Below are positions 1 to 6,584 of a stretch of 15,339 nt of DNA, in pieces. The stretch lies in the NCBI GenBank assembly GCA_900552425.1, contig URZR01000024.1:1-15339 (forward strand). Direction: 5' to 3'. This DNA comes from an uncultured Collinsella sp. (GTDB taxonomy: Bacteria > Actinomycetota > Coriobacteriia > Coriobacteriales > Coriobacteriaceae). Each line of letters starts with the position of its first letter. Within the stretch, counting starts at the first letter, position 1. The position numbers and the translations under genes are program-made. The notes beneath the pieces were generated by a model, which ran no database searches, was not told the DNA's origin, and was given only the letters and a program-made list of their open reading frames with translations.

Positions 1-94
1 GTACGACGTACCCGCCGCGGCGCACGTAAAGATCGATCCCGCCACCTTCCGCCCCTGGCGAGCAGCAGACGCCGAGTTTTTCGGCCATAGGTGA
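1..94 (+). CDS. possible 3' end of a gene cut by the window edge
   Basis: Reading from base 2, the plus strand is open for 30 codons and stops at TGA 92-94. The peptide begins YDVPAAAHVKID and ends AEFFGHR, with mostly G/C third positions as in the other genes here. I do not recognise it. The minus strand is also open over the same bases from an ATG at 88-86 (MAEKLGVCC...), with similar third-position bias but no ribosome binding site near that ATG. The plus reading is therefore only slightly preferred. Sequence to the left of the window would decide. Confidence 0.3.
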   Translation, partial: YDVPAAAHVKIDPATFRPWRAADAEFFGHR

Positions 95-122
95 TAGAAG
101 GGCGGCCTCTTTGTCACCTGCT

Positions 123-155
123 GTTGGTATAACTCGGTATAAGTTGGTATAACTA
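123..155 (+). promoter_or_regulatory. three 10-bp tandem repeats upstream of the AAA+ ATPase gene
   Basis: Three adjoining 10-bp units, GTTGGTATAA (123-132), CTCGGTATAA (133-142) and GTTGGTATAA (143-152), lead into CTATAGG. The repeat period is one DNA helical turn, so all copies face the same side of the helix. TATAAC at 148-153 is a possible -10 element. The array lies 35 bp before the ATPase start. It could be an operator for a protein that binds cooperatively, perhaps the ATPase itself; that role is inferred from position only. Confidence 0.55.
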
Positions 156-187
156 TAGGCAGCGTTTGCCAATCCGAGGAGGCCGAC

Positions 188-1300
188 ATGCATCCAAATC
201 CCTTTAAGCCAACGGCTGGTAAACGACCTCCGATACTCATCGGTCGCGAGTCGGTCATCGAAGATTTTGAGGAAGGGCTCGATAACGGCGCCGGGGCGCC
301 GGGCAGGCTCATGCTCATTACGGGAAACCGCGGCTGTGGCAAAACAGTTCTCCTGCGGGAGCTGCAACGTCTGGCCAGTGAGCGCGGATGGGCGGTTGTC
401 TCCGATTCCGCTTCGCTTGGTTTATGCGACCGCTTGGCCGACGCACTCCGCTCGAATAAGCCCGTTGTGACGTCAATGGAGTTTGGCCCATCGTTTGGAC
501 GGATGTCGGTTGAGGCGGCGCGGGCAAAAGGCGAGACGTTGCGAGGGCTGGTCAACGAACGTCTCAAGAAACTCGGTCCAGGTAAGGGCATCCTGTTTGC
601 GATTGACGAGGCTCAATCGGCGTCTATTGAGGAGCTGGCGGCCCTTGCCGTTCTTTATCAGCAGGTGCTGGGAGATCAGGATGCCACGGGCTTGCCCGAT
701 AGCGACCAGCGCGGTCTTGCGCTGGTCTTTGCCGGCTTGCCCAGCATGGTTGACGATCTGCTCGAAGAGCCGAGCGTGACGTTTTTGCGACGTGCCCAGC
801 AGCGTACGTTGGGGACGATTTCTTTGCCCAAGGTGCGCGATTCGTATATCCAGACGGTCGAGTGTGCCGGTCTTTGCGTTGATGCGGGAACGGCGGACCT
901 TGCAGCGCACAAGAGCATGGGGCATCCCTATATGGTTCAGCTGGTGGGATATTACATGTGGCGGTCTGCTGTCCGGCGTGGCTCGCAAGTCATTGAAAGG
1001 CGCGATGTCGAGGATGGCCATGCGGATGCCGTCTCCGAGTTCTACGAAGCGGTTGACGCGCCTCTGTATTACGGACTGCGCACCCCACAGCGTCTCTTTA
1101 TCGAGGCCATGGCGGTTGACGAGGACAAGCCGACGCGCATGGCGGATATCATTGAGCGCTGCGACCGTACCCAGAGCTGGGCGAGTAAATATCGCGCAAG
1201 CCTGATTCGCGAGCGCGTCATCGAGGCTGCCGGATACGGTCTCGTCCGGTTTACCGTGCCCATGCTGAGCAAGTACATTCGCGATTGCGTTTTAATGTGA
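188..1300 (+). CDS. AAA+ ATPase, Orc1/Cdc6-like, with C-terminal winged-helix-like region
   Basis: The 370-aa protein has a Walker A motif GNRGCGKT at residues 46-53, a Walker B ILFAIDEAQ at 135-143 with D140 and E141, and a sensor-1-like strand VFAGLPS at 180-186. GHPYMVQLVGY at 245-255 matches the helical lid region of small AAA+ ATP-binding proteins related to Orc1/Cdc6. Residues 290-368 look like a winged helix, ending PMLSKYIRD. No membrane segment is seen. The start is fixed by GAGGAGG at 176-182, five bases before the ATG. The gene ends inside a palindromic repeat, which codes its last Met and supplies the TGA stop. Such stand-alone ATPases are often accessory genes; the substrate is unknown. 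The fold is confident, the biological role is not. Confidence 0.8.
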   Translation: MHPNPFKPTAGKRPPILIGRESVIEDFEEGLDNGAGAPGRLMLITGNRGCGKTVLLRELQRLASERGWAVVSDSASLGLCDRLADALRSNKPVVTSMEFGPSFGRMSVEAARAKGETLRGLVNERLKKLGPGKGILFAIDEAQSASIEELAALAVLYQQVLGDQDATGLPDSDQRGLALVFAGLPSMVDDLLEEPSVTFLRRAQQRTLGTISLPKVRDSYIQTVECAGLCVDAGTADLAAHKSMGHPYMVQLVGYYMWRSAVRRGSQVIERRDVEDGHADAVSEFYEAVDAPLYYGLRTPQRLFIEAMAVDEDKPTRMADIIERCDRTQSWASKYRASLIRERVIEAAGYGLVRFTVPMLSKYIRDCVLM

Positions 1301-1326
1301 CAAAGGGACTGTCCCTTTGTCACATT
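1294..1326. repeat. palindromic repeat, copy 1 (33 bp, perfect)
   Basis: The left arm AATGTGACAAAGGGAC (1294-1309) and its exact reverse complement (1311-1326) flank a single T. It lies between the AAA+ ATPase and the UvrA-like gene, and its ATGTGA supplies the ATPase's last sense codon and stop. As RNA it folds into a long stem with a minimal loop. No T-run follows on either strand, so it is not a typical intrinsic terminator. Two further copies occur at 3844-3876 and 7805-7835. Confidence 0.95.
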
Positions 1327-1347
1327 CGATCAACAGGAAGGGGAGCG

Positions 1348-3840
1348 ATGGCGGTGTCGCAACAACCAAGCGCTATCGAGGTGCGTGGCGCGCGTGTCCA
1401 TAACCTTAAGGACATCGATATCGATATTCCGCTGGGAAAGCTGGTGGGTATTGCCGGCGTGTCGGGCTCGGGCAAGAGCTCGCTGGCGCTGGGTGTTTTG
1501 TATGCCGAGGGCTCGCGCCGTTACCTGGAGGCGCTCAGCACCTATACCCGCCGTCGGCTGACGCAGGCAGAGCACGCTCAGGTGGACGAGGTGCTGCACG
1601 TGCCGGCGGCACTCGCATTGCATCAGCGCCCCAGTGTACCGGGCGTGCGCTCGACTTTTGGCACCATGACCGAGCTCAACAACAGTCTGCGTCTGCTCTT
1701 TAGCCGCTGCGCCCATCACGTGTGCCCGCATTGCGGGGCGCGTGTGGAGCCGAGCCTTAACGTGGCCGCGGGCCTGTCGCTCGCGTGCCCCGCATGCGGC
1801 CGCGAGTTCTATGCGCCGGGGGCCGAGGACCTTGCCTTTAACAGTGGCGGCGCGTGTCCTACCTGCGGAGGCACCGGCGTCATGCGCGAGGTGGACGAGG
1901 CGAGCCTGGTGCCCGACGAGTCAAAGACCATCAACGAGGGCGCGGTGCTTCCCTGGGGCACGCTCATGTGGGATCTGATGAAGCAGGTGGCTGGCGAGAT
2001 GGGTGTGCGCACCGACGTGCCGTTTAACCAGCTCACGCCTGTCGAGCGCGATATCGTGTTTCATGGTCCGGCGGTTAAGAAACACATTCTCTACGTTCCC
2101 AAAAACGGCGAGGGCGCCACGCCGCTCGACTTTACCTATTACAACGCCGTCTATACCGTTGAGAATGCGCTCGCCAAGGTTAAGGACGATAAGGGACTTA
2201 AGCGCGTAGCTCGCTTTTTGCGCGAGGGCCCGTGCCGCGATTGCGGCGGCACGCGTCTCTCCGAGGCTGCGCGCCAGCCCCAGGTGCGTGGTATCAATCT
2301 GGCACAGGCGGCGGCCATGACGCTGGGCGAGGCGATTGAGTGGGTGCGCGTAGTGCCTGCATCCTTGCCGACCGAGATGCGGCCCATGGCGACGGACATC
2401 TGCGATTCGTTTTTGAGCACGGCGCGTCGCCTGGTCGACCTGGGGCTCGATTACCTTTCGCTCGACCGCGCCGGTGCCACGCTATCCACAGGTGAGCGCC
2501 AGCGCGTGCAACTTGCCCGCGTGGTGCGCAACCGATCGACGGGTGTGCTCTATGTGCTGGACGAGCCCTCGATCGGTTTGCATCCTGCCAATGTCGACGG
2601 TCTGGTAGGCGTGATGCGCGATCTGGTGGATGACGGCAACACTGTGGTTGTTGTTGACCACGATACGCGCGTTCTAGCGGAAGCTGACTATCTGGTCGAG
2701 ATGGGCCCCGTTGCCGGAGCAGGCGGTGGTAATGTGATTGCTGCAGGTACGGTGGACGAGGTCGAACAATCGCAGGGCAGCCGCATCGCCCCGTTCTTGC
2801 GCTCGGACCCCAAGCGTCTGCGCCCGCAGGTGGCTGACGACGAACTGTTCGACCTAGGCCATATCCGCATGGCGACCGATGCCATCCATACCGTCAAACC
2901 ACTCGAAGTCGATATCCCGCGCGGCCGCCTTGTCGCGGTGACGGGTGTTTCGGGTTCGGGCAAGACGACACTGGTGCTCGAGACGCTCATCCCGGCACTC
3001 AAGGTGCAGGCAGCCGGCGAGCGCCTGCCCAGGCACGTGCGTTGGATCGATGCCGAGGGTATCGCGCGCGCCAACCTGATTGACGCCACGCCCATCGGTG
3101 CCAACGTGCGCTCGACGGTGGCGACCTATGCCGACATCCATGACGAGCTGCGCCGCGCCTTTGCCCGTACGCCCGAGGCCAAGGAGGCAGGGTATAAGGC
3201 GGGCGCCTTTAGCTACAACACTGGCACCTTGCGCTGTCCTACGTGCGATGGCACGGGTTCGATATCGCTTGACGTGCAGTTTTTGCCCGATGTCGAGATC
3301 GTCTGCCCTGCATGCCGCGGCTCGCGTTATGCCGACGCAGCCTCGTATATCCATCGCGAGGGCAAGGACGGCAGCCTACTTACATTGCCGCAGCTCATGG
3401 ATATGAGTGTGGACGAGGCCATTGACGCCACGTTGGGACTCAAGAAAGTCCAGGCGCGCTTGCAGACCTTGCACGACCTGGGTTTGGGCTACTTGACGCT
3501 GGGCGAGCCCACGCCGGCGCTCTCGGGCGGCGAGGCGCAGCGACTTAAGCTTGCGAGCGAGATGGGCCGCGTGCAGGACGATGCCGTATTCGTATTCGAC
3601 GAGCCCACGATCGGCCTGCATCCGCTCGATGTTCAGGTGCTGCTGAGTGTGTTTGACGGCCTCGTTGCCAAGGGCGCCACGGTTATCGTGATCGAACACG
3701 ACCTCGACCTTATCCGTAATGCCGATTACGTGATCGACATGGGCCCGGGCGGCGGCGACGCAGGCGGACAAATCGTCTGTGTCGGCACGCCGGGTGACAT
3801 CGCTGCCTGCTCCGCAAGCATCACCGGCCGCTACCTCTAA
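1348..3840 (+). CDS. UvrA-like excinuclease ATPase, short form lacking the UvrB-binding domain
   Basis: This 830-aa protein is a tandem ABC ATPase of the UvrA family. The first half has Walker A GVSGSGKSS (37-45), signature LSTGERQR (379-386) and Walker B VLDEPSIGLHP (403-413). The second half has GVSGSGKTT (533-541), LSGGEAQR (725-732) and VFDEPTIGLHP (749-759). CxxC pairs stand at 126/129, 147/150, 170/173, 296/299, 630/633 and 653/656. Only 17 residues separate the first two pairs, where housekeeping UvrA (about 940 aa) carries the UvrB-binding domain. This fits the UvrA2/DrrC-like class, which has been linked to drug or damage tolerance without UvrBC. The first signature has T where the usual motif has G. 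The ATG at 1348 follows AGGAAGGGG; an in-frame TTG at 1285 would start inside the upstream gene and read through the palindrome, so it is rejected. Confidence 0.9.
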   Translation: MAVSQQPSAIEVRGARVHNLKDIDIDIPLGKLVGIAGVSGSGKSSLALGVLYAEGSRRYLEALSTYTRRRLTQAEHAQVDEVLHVPAALALHQRPSVPGVRSTFGTMTELNNSLRLLFSRCAHHVCPHCGARVEPSLNVAAGLSLACPACGREFYAPGAEDLAFNSGGACPTCGGTGVMREVDEASLVPDESKTINEGAVLPWGTLMWDLMKQVAGEMGVRTDVPFNQLTPVERDIVFHGPAVKKHILYVPKNGEGATPLDFTYYNAVYTVENALAKVKDDKGLKRVARFLREGPCRDCGGTRLSEAARQPQVRGINLAQAAAMTLGEAIEWVRVVPASLPTEMRPMATDICDSFLSTARRLVDLGLDYLSLDRAGATLSTGERQRVQLARVVRNRSTGVLYVLDEPSIGLHPANVDGLVGVMRDLVDDGNTVVVVDHDTRVLAEADYLVEMGPVAGAGGGNVIAAGTVDEVEQSQGSRIAPFLRSDPKRLRPQVADDELFDLGHIRMATDAIHTVKPLEVDIPRGRLVAVTGVSGSGKTTLVLETLIPALKVQAAGERLPRHVRWIDAEGIARANLIDATPIGANVRSTVATYADIHDELRRAFARTPEAKEAGYKAGAFSYNTGTLRCPTCDGTGSISLDVQFLPDVEIVCPACRGSRYADAASYIHREGKDGSLLTLPQLMDMSVDEAIDATLGLKKVQARLQTLHDLGLGYLTLGEPTPALSGGEAQRLKLASEMGRVQDDAVFVFDEPTIGLHPLDVQVLLSVFDGLVAKGATVIVIEHDLDLIRNADYVIDMGPGGGDAGGQIVCVGTPGDIAACSASITGRYL

Positions 3841-3843
3841 CCG

Positions 3844-3876
3844 AATGTGACAAAGGGACTGTCCCTTTGTCACATT
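3844..3876. repeat. palindromic repeat, copy 2 (33 bp, perfect)
   Basis: This copy is identical in sequence to the one at 1294-1326, central T included. It begins three bases after the UvrA-like stop codon (TAA 3838-3840), so the stop is not made by the repeat here. It marks the left edge of the AT-richer cluster that starts with the serine recombinase. Confidence 0.95.
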
Positions 3877-3908
3877 CCCGTTAAAGCCAGCATCTGTCGG
3901 CATGGCGC

Positions 3909-3958
3909 TTGAACAGTTTTCGCGTGAGGGTCAAAATGGCCTCAACCCATTCGCGAAA
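3909..3958 (+). promoter_or_regulatory. candidate recombinase promoter overlapping an inverted repeat
   Basis: TTGAAC (3909-3914) and CAAAAT (3932-3937) are 17 bp apart and each match four of six consensus bases of a housekeeping promoter. An interrupted inverted repeat covers the same DNA: TTTCGCG (3918-3924) pairs with CGCGAAA (3952-3958), and TGAGG (3925-3929) pairs with CCTCA (3940-3944). The -10 lies in the loop between the inner arms. This would suit an operator, or a recombinase-binding site that lets the recombinase repress its own gene. Promoter strength is not established by sequence. Confidence 0.4.
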
Positions 3959-3966
3959 TTTGCACG

Positions 3967-4024
3967 CCCTATAGTGAGTGGGCTCTCGCTTGAGCTGATG
4001 CTGCCAAGAGGCAGCCGATAGGGG
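3967..4024 (+). promoter_or_regulatory. structured leader that may hide the recombinase ribosome binding site
   Basis: A perfect hairpin GCTGCC-AAGA-GGCAGC occupies 4000-4015, ending five bases before the AGGGG ribosome binding site (4020-4024). A second pairing, CCCTAT (3967-3972) with ATAGGG (4018-4023), would enclose that hairpin and cover the ribosome binding site. Low basal translation of the recombinase is a reasonable inference; the long-range pairing is only six base pairs. Confidence 0.4.
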
Positions 4025-4029
4025 CAATT

Positions 4030-4665
4030 ATGGACAATCGAATCTTTGGGTATGCGCGTGTCTCTTCCGCAGACCAGAACCTGGGCCGCCAATTAGACGC
4101 GCTGGCAAGGTTTCCCGTGCAACGGAGCCAGATTTATGCTGACAAGGCAAGCGGTAAGGACTTTAAGCGTCCCCAGTACCAGCGTCTTCTTCGCAGGCTG
4201 CGCGAAGGCGACGTTCTCGTGATCAAAAGTATCGATCGTTTGGGCCGCAATTATCGTGAAGTCCTCGATGAGTGGCGACGCATCACGGTGGATAGGAATG
4301 CTGCCATCGTGGTGCTTGATATGCCATTGCTCGATACGCGCGAGCAGCCTGATGGCATTACGGGAACGTTCATGGCGGATCTGGTTCTTCAAATCTTGAG
4401 CTATGTGGCGCAGCTAGAGCGCGAAAACATCAAGCAACGCCAGGCGGAGGGCATCGCGTCGGCGCGTTTGCGTGGCGTGAAATTTGGAAGGCCGGCATTC
4501 GAACGCCCAGATAGCTATCGCGATGTCATCAAATTATTCGAAGGGGGAGAGGTTACGAGGCGAGAGGCTGCTGCGCTTTTGAACGTCAGCGTCTCGACGT
4601 TCGATCGTTGGAGACGGGCGGACGCGACCAGTTTTGACCGTTTGTCGTCTGCTCGTCCTCTTTAG
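4030..4665 (+). CDS. serine recombinase, resolvase/invertase family
   Basis: The 211-aa protein begins with the catalytic-domain signature GYARVSSADQN; the nucleophilic serine is S12 and R10 is part of the active site. SIDRLGRNY (67-75) carries the conserved arginines R70 and R73. The long helix E follows (about 115-145), then GRPAF and a short C-terminal helix-turn-helix DNA-binding domain (about 163-196). Length and layout match small resolvases and invertases, not large integrases. There is no transposase nearby, so it is an orphan. It may act on nearby sites such as the inverted repeat at 3918-3958, or on the palindromes; neither is shown. AGGGG (4020-4024) supports the ATG start. Its codon use is somewhat richer in A/T than that of the flanking housekeeping genes, which suggests acquisition. 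Confidence 0.92.
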   Translation: MDNRIFGYARVSSADQNLGRQLDALARFPVQRSQIYADKASGKDFKRPQYQRLLRRLREGDVLVIKSIDRLGRNYREVLDEWRRITVDRNAAIVVLDMPLLDTREQPDGITGTFMADLVLQILSYVAQLERENIKQRQAEGIASARLRGVKFGRPAFERPDSYRDVIKLFEGGEVTRREAAALLNVSVSTFDRWRRADATSFDRLSSARPL

Positions 4666-4672
4666 CTAGACA

Positions 4673-4790
4673 TTTTGACGAGGGGAGTTAATTACACAGA
4701 GCCCACTCCTTCCCTCGATGTTTATCCAGTTCACGCCCTTGAACCAAATAGTGCCACCGCGTTGCCAATTCGTCTGCTTTTTGACGAGGG
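4673..4790. repeat. pair of 12-bp direct repeats between recombinase and lipoprotein genes
   Basis: TTTTGACGAGGG occurs at 4673-4684 and again at 4779-4790, 106 bp apart, in the gap between the recombinase stop and the lipoprotein start. Each copy contains TTGACG, close to a -35 hexamer. The second is followed by an AT-rich run with TATATAT (4792-4798), but the spacing is too short for these to form one promoter. The gap (4666-4830) holds no convincing gene. Confidence 0.5.
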
Positions 4791-4830
4791 CTATATATCG
4801 TGTTTTGTTTTGTATTTAAAGGAGGACGAA

Positions 4831-5643
4831 ATGAAAAGGCGTTATGGAATGGCTCTGGTGACCGCGCTATTTGCGATGGTGTTTTGTGGGGCGCTTCTGC
4901 TGAGCGGCTGTTCGCAGTCTGAGAAGAAAAATGATGAACCTGATTATGCCGATGACCGTGCAATGGCTGTGATTGCTCAAGGTTATCAAAAGCGGTCGGA
5001 TTATATCGAATCGCTTGGAGAAGATGCTGATCTAAGCTCGAATAAAGTGCGAAAAGAGATAATTAAAACCGAGATCGATAACGACAAAGAACTCAAAAAG
5101 GCGCCTTTTAAAGACGCTAAGATGCAGGAAGATGTCATCGCCTATCTCAACCTGCTTGACAATCAGCTTGATGTTACCAAGAAGTATGCGGAATCTGATC
5201 CTAAGTACTACGAGGAATGGGAAAAGGCCTACGACGCACGATCCGCACAGCTTAAGAAACTGGTCGATCGATATGACTTAACAGTCGATGACGAGTATCA
5301 AGATGAGTTTGACGAGCTAATTAAGAACGGTAGGACCGTAGAGGAGAAGACGCATAACGATGAGGTTATCAACGGTTTGCTCTCATCGGCGAATTTTGAG
5401 AAAAGTGATGATGGCTACGGTCTCTATACGTACACCGCAATCGTCGAAAATACCTCTGACATATCGTTCGAAAACGTTTATCTAAACGTTGCCCTTTACG
5501 ATGCCGATGGTGTGAGGGCGGAAGAATGCTACGCAGATACATCTGCCTGGGCGCCTGGCGAGAAGGTGAAGTTTGAGGTAATGAGCGAGGTTGACGCCTC
5601 GAGGCTTGCGCCGACGGTGTCGGGTTACAGCGTCAAGGAATAG
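4831..5643 (+). CDS. secreted lipoprotein with C-terminal FxLYD-like domain
   Basis: The 270-aa product has a lipoprotein signal: MKRRYG, a hydrophobic core to residue 25 and the lipobox LLSG-C27, so it should be lipid-anchored on the outer face of the membrane. Residues 28-195 are charged and mostly helical. Residues 199-250 (YTAIVENTSD... through ...WAPGEKVKFEV) match the FxLYD pattern: a beta-sandwich strand with a conserved VENTSD turn, an LYDADG hairpin, and PGE before the last strand. The start is set by AAAGGAGG (4818-4825), five bases before the ATG. The open frame upstream, which adds 52 residues before the lipoprotein signal, has no ribosome binding site. Binding partner unknown. 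It probably belongs with the DUF4230 and 353-aa genes, although a hairpin terminator follows it. Confidence 0.8.
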   Translation: MKRRYGMALVTALFAMVFCGALLLSGCSQSEKKNDEPDYADDRAMAVIAQGYQKRSDYIESLGEDADLSSNKVRKEIIKTEIDNDKELKKAPFKDAKMQEDVIAYLNLLDNQLDVTKKYAESDPKYYEEWEKAYDARSAQLKKLVDRYDLTVDDEYQDEFDELIKNGRTVEEKTHNDEVINGLLSSANFEKSDDGYGLYTYTAIVENTSDISFENVYLNVALYDADGVRAEECYADTSAWAPGEKVKFEVMSEVDASRLAPTVSGYSVKE

Positions 5644-5661
5644 TTCGCGGGAATTGAAAAG

Positions 5662-5696
5662 AAAGCGCGGCCGTTTTCTTTGAACGGTCGCGCTTT
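5662..5696. terminator. 14-bp hairpin terminator after the lipoprotein gene
   Basis: AAAGCGCGGCCGTT (5662-5675) and AACGGTCGCGCTTT (5683-5696) form a 14-bp stem with one G-U pair and a seven-base loop. On the plus strand the stem ends in TTT but no longer T-run follows. On the minus strand it runs into CTTTCTTTTC. It begins 18 bases after the lipoprotein stop, so it probably ends or weakens that transcript before the DUF4230 gene. Confidence 0.6.
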
Positions 5697-5787
5697 GCAT
5701 TGAGCCGTTGACGGAATGATTCGTGCCATCATGCTCGCGCTGGAAGATGATGGGAACGTCGGGGCAATAAAGGAAAGGTGAAACAGG

Positions 5788-6432
5788 ATGGCAAAAACAA
5801 AATTTCTTACAACGATACCGCAAAAGGTTGCCTTTGGCGGGTTAGTCGTTGTTACGGTTCTAGCGGTTGCCTGGGGTATCTGGATGTCATTGACGCGTAA
5901 TCCTACAACGATCAGCGATGATTCGATTCGCGAGGAGATCACGCCAGTCGTTAAGCTCGTGACGTACGAGTACAACTTCACCCAGCTGCTTTCAATTGAT
6001 GAGGCGGGCAATCCGCTTGGGTGGGAAAACCCCTTTACGTCTAAGCGATATGTCGCAACGATTGACGGCAAAGCTGACATCGGGATCGATGCCGATAAGA
6101 TGAAGGTTACAATCGTACGGGCTAATATGGCCGATAAGAATTCAGAGGTCAAGAGCGTAAAGGTTATACTGCCTCACTCGGAGATCACCTCGTTCTCGAC
6201 AGACCCCAATACGCTTAAGAAATATGTTGAGGACAATGGCTTTCTTAACTGGAATCAAGTAAGCACGGATGATCTAAACACGTTATTGAAACAGGCAAAG
6301 AAAGAGCAGACCAAGAAGGTCAAGGAAAGCAATATGCTCCAAGAATCTGATGATAGAGCCTGCGCCCTTATCGAAAAACAGGTCAAAGCCTTATGCGGCG
6401 ATGACGTCAATGTTGACGTTGCGTTTGAGTAG
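5788..6432 (+). CDS. membrane-anchored DUF4230-type protein
   Basis: The 214-aa protein has one N-terminal membrane helix (residues 14-34) and a soluble part, probably outside the membrane. The soluble part has the layout I associate with DUF4230: EITPVVKLVTYEY near 50-62, a strand pair around KRYVATIDGKADIGIDADKM (86-105), then VKVILPHSEITS (124-135), then a helical tail with many Lys and Glu (about 160-205). DUF4230 has no established biochemical role. GGAAAGGTG (5772-5780) lies upstream of the ATG. A 43-aa gene starts 11 bases after its stop, and the 353-aa gene follows, so these three form one operon. The family call is from memory of the pattern, not from a search. Confidence 0.65.
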   Translation: MAKTKFLTTIPQKVAFGGLVVVTVLAVAWGIWMSLTRNPTTISDDSIREEITPVVKLVTYEYNFTQLLSIDEAGNPLGWENPFTSKRYVATIDGKADIGIDADKMKVTIVRANMADKNSEVKSVKVILPHSEITSFSTDPNTLKKYVEDNGFLNWNQVSTDDLNTLLKQAKKEQTKKVKESNMLQESDDRACALIEKQVKALCGDDVNVDVAFE

Positions 6433-6443
6433 GGGTGAATAGC

Positions 6444-6575
6444 ATGTTGGATAAACGGCAACAGATCGCTGGGGCCGGCTCGCTTCTGATCGGGCACTAC
6501 ACCACCTTTCTCGACACTACCTTCAACTCGGCATTTGGCGATGAATATACGGTTGATTTCGACTATCGGAAATAG
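6444..6575 (+). CDS. small protein of 43 residues, function unknown
   Basis: An ATG at 6444 is preceded by AGGGGTGA (6431-6438) at good spacing, and the frame runs 43 codons to TAG 6573-6575. The product starts MLDKRQQIAGAG, has a mildly hydrophobic middle (SLLIGHYTTF) and an acidic, aromatic end (DEYTVDFDYRK). There is no convincing membrane helix. It sits 11 bases after the DUF4230 stop and 9 bases before the next start. The downstream ribosome binding site (AGGAGGT) overlaps its stop codon, which suggests translational coupling. I do not recognise a family. Confidence 0.6.
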   Translation: MLDKRQQIAGAGSLLIGHYTTFLDTTFNSAFGDEYTVDFDYRK

Positions 6576-6584
6576 GAGGTCACA

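Noticed and set aside
1285..1347. In-frame TTG extension of the UvrA-like protein through the palindrome
   Set aside because: It starts inside the upstream gene without a ribosome binding site, and the family N-terminus fits the ATG at 1348.
3376..3903. Minus-strand open frame across the palindrome and the UvrA-like 3' end
   Set aside because: It is a shadow of the UvrA-like gene, made longer because the palindrome is open in both directions (NVTKG...SLCHI).
5716..5781. 21-codon frame (MIRAIMLALEDD...) ending six bases before the DUF4230 start
   Set aside because: It has no ribosome binding site beyond a weak GGA next to the ATG and no recognised leader-peptide pattern. It may be a coupled leader, but the support is too thin to list.
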